Below, one piece after another: positions 57,886 to 64,000 of a stretch of DNA of 64,000 bases. Both the position numbers and the translations under genes were made by a program. How positions within the stretch are numbered: the stretch's first letter is position 1; each line of letters begins with the position of its first letter. Below the pieces are notes generated by a model that was not told the DNA's origin, did not search any database, and was given only the letters and a program-made list of their open reading frames with translations. The DNA is taken from IMG/VR virus record IMGVR_UViG_3300029922_000001, positions 166,512 to 230,511 of that record, one strand, 5' to 3'. This DNA is from a virus.

Positions 57886-57890
57886 AGAAT

Positions 57891-59015
57891 ATGAAGAAAA
57901 CCTGTGTACTCAGCCACGCCGCCGACCTAGATGGTTGTGTTGCCGCATTAAATACTTATCACGCTTTAAAAAATAAACCTAATCTTTATGAAATCAACTC
58001 AGAAGATGTTTACTTCGCTGACTACGCTGATTCAGAAGCTAAATTATTGGAATTAGTTTCCAAATATGAATGCTTATTTATCACTGATCTTTCTTGGAAG
58101 TCTACTTCTTTATTAGATAAACTTCCAAAAGATGAAAAGTTCTTCGTATTTCTAGATCATCATAAGGATTCTAAAGCTGTTTTTGATGCCTTTCGAAGTG
58201 ATTTTCCTAATGTTTGGGCTGAATTATCAGATGATGATTCAAAATGTGCCGCTGATATGGCATTTGAACTGTTTGACTCTAAGTGGTCTGAAGAAATTAA
58301 TAAGTTTGTTCCCAACAAAATGCAACCTTATATGTCAGAAAATGATTGGATTAAAGAGTGTCTAAGAACATTGACAAGATATACTCATTCTAGAGATTTG
58401 TGGATTCGTGACGAACCAATGGGTGAACTGTTAACAGAAGTTATCGCAGTGAAAGATGTTCCATTCCTCTTTAATTATTTTGTTGATTATTTTGACAATG
58501 CATTTGGACCTGGTTATGACTATAATGGAGAAGTATTGTTTTCGGAAAGTTACGATTTTTATACTCCAAAAGAATTTAAGTGTTATCATGATGAATGTGA
58601 AAGAACAAACGAAATTTCCTATGCTATGGCTGGTAGAACTCGTCTATCAGGTGAACTTAAACTACCTGGTGATACATCAGTTTGGCTACATAGTATGTAC
58701 TCTTTTGGACCAATTTCAGAAATAGGTGCCACGGTAGTAGAACAATACAAATTAGGTTGGGCTGTTATGGTCAACTTAGAAAGAGGTTCATTATCTATTA
58801 GGTCTAATAAGGAAACTTTTGAACTATTAGGTATTGGAGCAAATGATATCGCTAAAATGTATGGTGGTGGTGGACACACTCTTGCCGCTGGTGCCCCACT
58901 TGAAATTGATGATATGCGTAATATTAACAGTATTCATAACGAAATTATGACCGTATTAATCAAGGCGATTCCACAACAACTACAAAACAAAGGCTTATTA
59001 AAAGGTGTCGAATGA
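57891..59015 (+). CDS. DHH-family phosphoesterase (NrnA/NrnB-like), 374 aa
   Basis: Motif I HAADLDGCVAAL (9-20; the family pattern is HxDxDG, here with Ala at the first D position), motif II CLFITDLSW, the name motif FLDHHKDS (D89-H90-H91), and a C-terminal DHHA1 domain with GGGGHTLAAGA (325-335). Members hydrolyse 3'-phosphoadenosine phosphate, nanoRNA or cyclic dinucleotides using Mn2+. A phage enzyme could recycle short oligonucleotides or remove cyclic-nucleotide defence signals; the substrate is not readable. It overlaps the ThyX-like gene by 4 nt (ATGA). Confidence 0.85.
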   Translation: MKKTCVLSHAADLDGCVAALNTYHALKNKPNLYEINSEDVYFADYADSEAKLLELVSKYECLFITDLSWKSTSLLDKLPKDEKFFVFLDHHKDSKAVFDAFRSDFPNVWAELSDDDSKCAADMAFELFDSKWSEEINKFVPNKMQPYMSENDWIKECLRTLTRYTHSRDLWIRDEPMGELLTEVIAVKDVPFLFNYFVDYFDNAFGPGYDYNGEVLFSESYDFYTPKEFKCYHDECERTNEISYAMAGRTRLSGELKLPGDTSVWLHSMYSFGPISEIGATVVEQYKLGWAVMVNLERGSLSIRSNKETFELLGIGANDIAKMYGGGGHTLAAGAPLEIDDMRNINSIHNEIMTVLIKAIPQQLQNKGLLKGVE

Positions 59016-60478
59016 AAGTAACACAAGTATCAATTATCCCAACTGAAGCATCAAAGAATGCTGGTCGTCCCTCTTTAACACCTGAATTGTTAGCCGCAAC
59101 AGGTGCTAGATATTCCCGAAATAATGAAGGATTAGAAAATATTTTAAATAAAATAGATATTAATAATCCAGATAAAAGTGTTGATACTATTTTTAAGTAC
59201 ACGGATTTTGGTCACCAATCAATATTAGATAATATTCCTGTATCTATGTTTATGGATGATATCAGTGTTTTCTTAGCTTATTTTCTTTGGTCTGTTTGTC
59301 CAACCGCCAGTGGTCAAGAAAGCAGTACTAGATACGTTAAAATGACAAAAGATGGTTTAGTAGACCCAGAATTACTTGGTATTAACAAAGAAGAACATCA
59401 AGAATGGTATAAAAATATGAATGATGCTGTTATGGCTTATGAAGATCAATTAAAGTTTTGGACTAAATATGGCGAAGAACATCCTGAATTAATGCGAATA
59501 CCTAAGACATTAATGGAAGATACTTCCGAAAAAGCTAAAAAACAAGTTGACAGAATGAAGCGCAATTATGCATTCGATAGATCAAGATATTACATTCCGG
59601 TTGCTATGAAAACAAATGTAATGATGGTTATGTCTGCAAGATCATGGGTTAGTCTTTGTGTTCAATTATTGAGTCATCCTATTCCAGAGTTTCAATTGCT
59701 TGGTGATAAAATTAAGTCTGAATTAGAATTGGTTTCTCCAAGATCTATAAAACATGCAGTTCCTCATGAGGCTATGATTGAAACCCATAAAGCTAATTTG
59801 GGAAATGCTCAATGTTACATTGGATCAGTATCAACTGATCAAGCTAGTGATTATCAATCTGATGGTGCATATTTACAAATTCACAAACAATCTGGACAAG
59901 TTCCAATTGATTGTAACGAAGATGGTGATCTTGATGTATCATTCGATCTTAAAAAACGAACTAATAGATATTCTTCAGTTGGTCCATATTTATCTAACCA
60001 ATTTGTGACTTTTGGTTGGGATAATGTTTCTATTGCGGAAATTAGAGATTTTAATCGCCATAGAACAGGTAAGAAGTCTTGTATTTTATGCCCTGGAGGA
60101 TTTTACAAAGCTGATGATCAGTTACTTGAAGCTGATAAGTATTTAGCTAAGAAGAATTTTGTTGAAACTAAGACCACAAATATTGCATTAGAAAAATTAG
60201 GTGCTGGTGATGCCAGTTATATCTATTGGACGTTATTAGGTCATCAATATCCATTCGAACACACTACTTCCGCAGATCATTTTATCTACGAAGCAGAATT
60301 AAGAACAGGAGTTGGTTCACACTATAAATATGCTGAACATCTTCGTAATGTACTACAATTATGGTATGCCGAATATCCAGAAACAAGTCCATATGAAAGA
60401 AAGAGAATTGCAGAAGATTTAGGTGTAGAGGTAGATTTGAGTGGTACTATTTTTGAAGGGAGTGCTGAACCAGAATGA
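59012..60478 (+). CDS. ThyX-like (flavin-dependent thymidylate synthase) protein, 488 aa
   Basis: About twice the length of classical ThyX. The N-terminal half has FGHQSILDNIPVSMFMDDI (66-84) and TASGQESSTRYV (98-109), matching the S..E.STRY part of the ThyX motif, but the preceding RHR is VCP. Near residue 340 the second half has DNVSIAEIRDFNRHRTG with RHR but no STRY. ThyX makes dTMP from dUMP with FAD and methylene-tetrahydrofolate. The family relation is clear; whether this long form makes dTMP or has another role is open. The frame overlaps both neighbours by 4 nt. Confidence 0.75.
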   Translation: MKVTQVSIIPTEASKNAGRPSLTPELLAATGARYSRNNEGLENILNKIDINNPDKSVDTIFKYTDFGHQSILDNIPVSMFMDDISVFLAYFLWSVCPTASGQESSTRYVKMTKDGLVDPELLGINKEEHQEWYKNMNDAVMAYEDQLKFWTKYGEEHPELMRIPKTLMEDTSEKAKKQVDRMKRNYAFDRSRYYIPVAMKTNVMMVMSARSWVSLCVQLLSHPIPEFQLLGDKIKSELELVSPRSIKHAVPHEAMIETHKANLGNAQCYIGSVSTDQASDYQSDGAYLQIHKQSGQVPIDCNEDGDLDVSFDLKKRTNRYSSVGPYLSNQFVTFGWDNVSIAEIRDFNRHRTGKKSCILCPGGFYKADDQLLEADKYLAKKNFVETKTTNIALEKLGAGDASYIYWTLLGHQYPFEHTTSADHFIYEAELRTGVGSHYKYAEHLRNVLQLWYAEYPETSPYERKRIAEDLGVEVDLSGTIFEGSAEPE

Positions 60479-60669
60479 GTAATGATATAGGTAAAAATAT
60501 GAGTAATGATATAGGTAAAAATTATCAGCAAAATCCTGATGGTACATGGTCGGAAGCAATTCCGTTACCTTTCTATTATAGTTTAATTCCTTTCTTGTGG
60601 CTTCGACTAACTGGTTATAAAGATAACTATGGTCGTAAGGCACAATTTATAGGATGGGAAAAAGATTAG
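60475..60669 (+). CDS. Small hypothetical protein with duplicated start (64 aa)
   Basis: The first 24 nt (MSNDIGKN) are repeated perfectly (60475-60498 and 60499-60522), so the gene has two start codons in one frame. The rest (QNPDGTWSEAIPLPFYYSLIPFLWLRLTGYKDNYGRKAQFIGWEKD) is aromatic-rich with one moderately hydrophobic stretch. The first ATG overlaps the ThyX-like stop (ATGA). It ends with TAG, one of only two UAG stops in the window, and overlaps the convergent gene by 4 nt. Function unknown. Confidence 0.5.
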   Translation: MSNDIGKNMSNDIGKNYQQNPDGTWSEAIPLPFYYSLIPFLWLRLTGYKDNYGRKAQFIGWEKD

Positions 60670-61496
60670 TCTTTCTTAACACTAGTTAACATTCTAATGA
60701 TATTAGCATTTAAAATTAAATAGTCTTTGTTTTCAGAACGGAACCTTCTTAATGGTTTGATATTGTGTGGTAATTCATCCATACTACCAACAATCATTAT
60801 GAAGGTTCTACTATTTAATGATGCTAATACATCTAATTTAGACATTAAGTTATCAGTAACATAAAGTGTTACATCGTCACTATATTGATTTGTAAACATT
60901 GTGTTGTGACTTAATATTTTAACCACATTATTATTGATATCTGAATATATTTTAGTTATGGGTATAGTGTCTGTAATAGCTTTAGCAATACCACTTTCAT
61001 TAGATACATCTCCTGTTATAGCCTTACGGATGTCTTCTGGAGTGGCTTCTGAGAACGTTTCTAATTCCCCTTTGTCATTTTCTATGGGAATACGAGAACC
61101 AAAGAATGGTAAACCTTCTAGACCATTAAGAATAATGAATTCTTTACGAACTCCCCAGAAATCTTTTTGAATAACAATTGGATCTTTAGTAAGCTGTCTT
61201 AAACCTTCCCAAATTGTCGTTGCAGCAGGTAAATCAGCCCCTTTTATAAATAATGTAGCTAAAGAAGACGGTAAAATAATTCCTGCCCTAATAGCTACAG
61301 CTTCACTATCTTTATTGATATCTTCTGGTATCATAAAGTAAAAATTTGGTTTAGTGATCCAATTTAATTTTGTTTCCTCAATGTCTTCACCATAAAAAAT
61401 AAACATTTTTTGATATCCAGGTAAATCCATAATCACTTCATTAGCACGAAGTGCATCATTGAGATTATAACATAATATAGCGATAGTAAATAACAT
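60666..61496 (-). CDS. Hypothetical protein (276 aa)
   Basis: MLFTIAILCYNLNDALRANEVIMDLPGYQKMFIFYGEDIEE. Mixed alpha/beta with regularly alternating hydrophobic strands; the first 12 residues are hydrophobic but look like a buried beta strand rather than a signal peptide. SSLATLFIKGADLPAATTIWEGL and VGSMDELPHNIKPLRRFRSENKDY are distinctive but match no family I know. It starts 3 nt after the stop of the ATP-grasp-like gene and is probably its functional partner. Confidence 0.5.
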   Translation of the reverse strand: MLFTIAILCYNLNDALRANEVIMDLPGYQKMFIFYGEDIEETKLNWITKPNFYFMIPEDINKDSEAVAIRAGIILPSSLATLFIKGADLPAATTIWEGLRQLTKDPIVIQKDFWGVRKEFIILNGLEGLPFFGSRIPIENDKGELETFSEATPEDIRKAITGDVSNESGIAKAITDTIPITKIYSDINNNVVKILSHNTMFTNQYSDDVTLYVTDNLMSKLDVLASLNSRTFIMIVGSMDELPHNIKPLRRFRSENKDYLILNANIIRMLTSVKKD

Positions 61497-61499
61497 GGT

Positions 61500-62141
61500 T
61501 TAAGAAAGTGTACTGTAATAGTTTATTGCATCAGATACCTCATGTGCAATGTCTTGATTTGAAATGAAAAAATGTAAATCTAAATCATTAAATTTAGGAC
61601 TTACATTAAAGTCCACAGCTACTGGTATGTCTTTTTTATTTATATCGCAAATATAATCTATAGACCAAATAGGTTGTGGCACAGCATCAATATATTGTTT
61701 TAGTGGTGATTCCGCAAGTATATCTACCGCATATCGCCCCTGATTAGCCATCCATTCATGATCACTGCTATATCTAATAATAAACTGCCTTTTGCCTATT
61801 TGTAATAGTTTATATGAAGTAGTTATTTGTTGAGAACATTCTATAAATTCACAACAGAAATTATCGGGGTATAAATCAGTGGCTACAGTTGATGGTAAAA
61901 GTAATTTACCTTTGCCTTCGTGTTGGTTAATATCCGTATAGACAACCAATGTCGGGAATTGCGATGATAATTCTTTTACTATACCATGTTGGGGTACGAA
62001 ATACCCTAAACTTCTAAGCTTTTCAAATTGTTGAATTTTATTTGGTCCACCCGAAGAAATCCTTTGAAATTCCACTCCATCTTGAGTGAAATATTTATCA
62101 TATGGTTGTTCAAAGTCAGATTTAAGTGTAACTTTATACAT
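61500..62141 (-). CDS. Possible ATP-grasp-like protein (213 aa)
   Basis: MYKVTLKSDFEQPYDKYFTQDGVEFQRI. An N-terminal region with a SGGPNKIQQFEKLRSLGYFVP helix is followed by strands (TLVVYTDINQHEGKGKLLLPS, RQFIIRYSSDHEW) and an end QPIWSIDYICDINKKDIPVAVDFNVSPKFNDL. The last segment (strand with D, then VDFNxxP) resembles the metal-binding DxN motif of ATP-grasp enzymes. It is short for a full ATP-grasp ligase and the ATP-binding Lys is not obvious. AAGGAG precedes the ATG. The next gene follows after 3 nt. Confidence 0.4.
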   Translation of the reverse strand: MYKVTLKSDFEQPYDKYFTQDGVEFQRISSGGPNKIQQFEKLRSLGYFVPQHGIVKELSSQFPTLVVYTDINQHEGKGKLLLPSTVATDLYPDNFCCEFIECSQQITTSYKLLQIGKRQFIIRYSSDHEWMANQGRYAVDILAESPLKQYIDAVPQPIWSIDYICDINKKDIPVAVDFNVSPKFNDLDLHFFISNQDIAHEVSDAINYYSTLS

Positions 62142-62175
62142 TGATTAGCTCCTTACACACTTTATACAAATTTTC

Positions 62176-62850
62176 TTATATAAAACTTTTAAAAGGGCGG
62201 GTTCTTAGCTTCTTAACGGTAAAATTGTTGTTTTGTGTTTCTTGGGGTGCTAAAATCTTATCTAATAATGACTCATTAGATTCTTCTTCAGGTGCTGGCA
62301 TAGGCTGTACGGGTTGTAATTGTGGCTTTGGCTTGGCTTTAGATGCTGGTTCTAAAATTTGTTTTGGTTGATATAGTTTATCTGGTGGGATATTAGGTAT
62401 TGGTTCAACTGGCTCATTTTCTTGAACGCCACTTTGTGGTTGCTCAATTTGAATTGGTGCGGCAACTCCACCATTTTGCTTAGGATATGTATCTTCTAGA
62501 TATTGAGTACTGGCTTGATTGTAAATCTGTGACATCTTCTTACAGATTGGACAAGCACCTGGATTAATATTCCAGTAGCTAATAGTTTCACCAGTTTCAG
62601 GAATAGCACCAACTTCTATCAAATCGCATCTACAGTGATTATGCATTTTTGGCACTCGAAAACCACGCCCATCAACTGGATGAATTTTCTTGATATAGTC
62701 AAGAACTTTACCTTGGGCATAGCTAGGTGTTGGCATATTACTCATAAGAGCAACTGCATAGTTTTCTAACCCATCTGGAAGATGGTGAGTGAGTTCTGCA
62801 ACTTCAGGAAAGTCGGTTGCTAAATTTTGAGCTATCTTGTACCAAGGCAT
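62176..62850 (-). CDS. Hypothetical protein with Cys/His cluster and Pro-rich tail (224 aa)
   Basis: MPWYKIAQNLATDFPEVAELTHHL. Residues ~68-105 hold HNHCRCDLIEVG and GACPICKKM; the first is reminiscent of the H-x-x-CRC end of MuF-like head morphogenesis proteins, and with CPIC it could bind zinc. From residue ~125 to the end it is Pro/Gln/Glu-rich and probably disordered (QPKQILEPASKAKPKPQLQPVQPMPAPEEE), finishing in a basic peptide (KKLRTRPFKSFI). The WYKIA start echoes WYKLA in the 26576-27376 protein. A minor head role is possible. Confidence 0.45.
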   Translation of the reverse strand: MPWYKIAQNLATDFPEVAELTHHLPDGLENYAVALMSNMPTPSYAQGKVLDYIKKIHPVDGRGFRVPKMHNHCRCDLIEVGAIPETGETISYWNINPGACPICKKMSQIYNQASTQYLEDTYPKQNGGVAAPIQIEQPQSGVQENEPVEPIPNIPPDKLYQPKQILEPASKAKPKPQLQPVQPMPAPEEESNESLLDKILAPQETQNNNFTVKKLRTRPFKSFI

Positions 62851-62890
62851 ATAATCTCATTCTAAACGAATACAAGATAGCCCTTGTTAC

Positions 62891-63472
62891 CTATAGGAAA
62901 TCTTCGATAGTAATATCTTTACCATCGAAGTTGGATCTTAGTTTCTTTAACGCTTTTTGAGTTGTTTTGTAAACCTTATTAACTTCCCATCCTAATTGTT
63001 CGGCAATATCTGAAGCCTTTTCTCTTTCGCTATATGTGGCAAGCAAGACTAATTTTTCATCATCAGTAAGAGTGTTTAAAGCCTCTTTAAGAACTAATTT
63101 AATGGTGATAAGGTCTAATTCCTCATGAGCATTAGAAGAGTGTTCTAATGGCAATTCTACGTATGCAGGAATAGGCTCATTAGAGTTGTGAGGTATGTGC
63201 ATTAAACCGGTTTCACCACGCAAATGCTTTCTGACAGCATTGTATGCTTTTACCCATGCAAACGTAATAAACTTAACGCCTTTAGATTCGTCATATTTTC
63301 TATGGGCATCAAGAATACCAAGCTGGGCGTGTTGAAATGCATCCTTATAATCTTCAGACTTTGGATCTGATTTAAACTTAGATGTAATTTCGTGTGCCAA
63401 AGAAGTGTAATCTTTTAGGACTTGATTTTCTTTGTCTGTGTTTTCTTCGTTTATATTTAATGTCTTTAGCAT
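62891..63472 (-). CDS. RNA polymerase sigma-70-family factor (193 aa)
   Basis: A region 2-like part is at ~42-90: DAFQHAQLGILDAHRKYDESKGVKFITFAWVKAYNAVRKHLR, with the core-binding and -10-recognition helices. A region 4-like helix-turn-helix is at ~130-182: LNTLTDDEKLVLLATYSEREKASDIAEQLGWEVNKVYKTTQKALKKLR. Region 1 and most of region 3 are missing, as in alternative sigmas of 180-200 residues. It likely redirects host polymerase to later phage promoters. The stop is UAG; read-through would add 27 codons before TGA. Confidence 0.85.
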   Translation of the reverse strand: MLKTLNINEENTDKENQVLKDYTSLAHEITSKFKSDPKSEDYKDAFQHAQLGILDAHRKYDESKGVKFITFAWVKAYNAVRKHLRGETGLMHIPHNSNEPIPAYVELPLEHSSNAHEELDLITIKLVLKEALNTLTDDEKLVLLATYSEREKASDIAEQLGWEVNKVYKTTQKALKKLRSNFDGKDITIEDFL

Positions 63473-63538
63473 TTTCTCACATTCCTTAACTTCGCAAGAA
63501 GGACTTTCAATGGTGCAAAGGTAATTATTATATTATAG

Positions 63539-64000
63539 ATGAAACACAAAATTCCTGCTCCATTATATAAAAATATACTCAACCCCGTAAAGCTCTCTTC
63601 TATAGACTATACCACACTAAAGGGCATTGATGGTATGGCAACACATTTAATGAGAGAATCCCAGTATGGTGGGAATGCTTTGAATCATGTTGGACTCAAT
63701 ATAGCAGATAGATTTCGTGATAATTTCGATGATATCTTTAAAAATATTCAAGAAGCATATCAAGGAATACAAAATATTCCTAATTTGCCATTAACTTACA
63801 AAAACTATATTTGTCAGTATTTGTATACTATGTTAGATATAATGGCACCCGAAGTGCAAAATCCAGAATATAAAGAAAATTACAGTGCAATTCAATCTAC
63901 TGTGTATCAACAGTATTTACAACAACAAAAAGGGATGACGACTAAGAATGTTAATCAAATGCATCAGGATAACTATGTACCACCTAAATTCAAATCTTCT
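63539..64000 (+). CDS. Hypothetical protein, 3' end outside window (154+ aa)
   Basis: ATG 63539 opens a frame that runs to the window end: MKHKIPAPLYKNILNPVKLSSIDYTTLKGIDG, then a helical, Gln/Asn/Tyr-rich chain (IFKNIQEAYQGIQNIPNLP, LPLTYKNYICQYLYTMLDIM, VYQQYLQQQKGMTTKN). It is divergent from the sigma factor gene, with an AT-rich 66-nt gap in which TATATT lies upstream of the ATG. Composition resembles the 13817-14512 protein (possible virion component), but no motif is recognised. Confidence 0.5.
   Translation, partial: MKHKIPAPLYKNILNPVKLSSIDYTTLKGIDGMATHLMRESQYGGNALNHVGLNIADRFRDNFDDIFKNIQEAYQGIQNIPNLPLTYKNYICQYLYTMLDIMAPEVQNPEYKENYSAIQSTVYQQYLQQQKGMTTKNVNQMHQDNYVPPKFKSS

Noticed and set aside
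60667-62893. General recoding of UAG as sense in this window
   Set aside because: All genes are complete with UAG as stop, and read-through of the two UAG-ended genes gives only short or antisense extensions without recognisable sequence.

Overview
The window looks like part of the genome of a large, AT-rich tailed bacteriophage. Virion genes (a tail-tube-like pair and a roughly 20 kb block of repeat-rich fibre genes) are interleaved with phage-typical nucleotide, RNA and DNA metabolism genes, a tRNA array and three kinds of selfish element (TnpB, an HNH endonuclease, an intein). No ribosomal protein genes, housekeeping operons or complete rRNA are present. The host is not shown directly. The one host-like gene, a prepilin-type protein at 27368-28072, resembles proteins abundant in Armatimonadota and Planctomycetes, so a host in or near those phyla is a guess.

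Layout: 1-3692, minus-strand fibre/structural genes. 3834-5328, a small protein, a MazG-like pyrophosphohydrolase and an RNase AS-type exoribonuclease. 5337-6303, a sigma70-type promoter, a lysine-rich mini-ORF with attenuator-like hairpins, five tRNA genes and, between the fourth and fifth, a ~325 nt structured RNA. 6336-13768, ATP-grasp, a capsid-like protein, a Thg1-like polymerase, TnpB, a coiled-coil membrane protein and a macrodomain protein. 13817-19178, structural-looking proteins and a RecD2-like helicase. 19350-23424, small proteins, a J-domain protein, a PIN nuclease and a PhoH ATPase split by an intein. 23474-28072, a virion protein, an acidic protein, a Met/Gly-rich protein and the prepilin-like gene. 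28212-34697, both type IIA topoisomerase subunits and two tail-tube-like genes. 34694-38549, a bifunctional-nuclease-like protein, RNase HII, a membrane peptide, DnaK and an HNH endonuclease. 38639-55013, tail fibres with an embedded glycosyltransferase. 55010-57700, DUF2997, DUF1257 and small regulators. 57891-64000, a DHH phosphoesterase, a ThyX-like protein, unknown genes, an ATP-grasp-like protein, a sigma factor and a partial gene.

Functional themes: translation and RNA control (four lysine-type tRNAs, one amber-suppressor tRNA, Thg1, exoribonuclease, PIN/PhoH); protein folding (DnaK plus a J-domain protein); DNA topology and recombination (topoisomerase, RecD2, RNase HII); nucleotide supply (ThyX-like, MazG-like). 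Many single genes have a TATAAT-like -10 box 5-7 nt before the ATG and no Shine-Dalgarno sequence, which suggests leaderless transcripts.

The strongest novel signal is the structured RNA at 5866-6190. A perfect 12-bp closing helix encloses a 5' hairpin almost identical to helix 43 of 23S rRNA and a 3' hairpin like helix 44. Together these are the GTPase-associated centre (the L11/thiostrepton domain), here with about 260 nt inserted between the two hairpins. It looks like a phage-encoded mimic of the ribosomal factor-binding site, co-transcribed with tRNAs.
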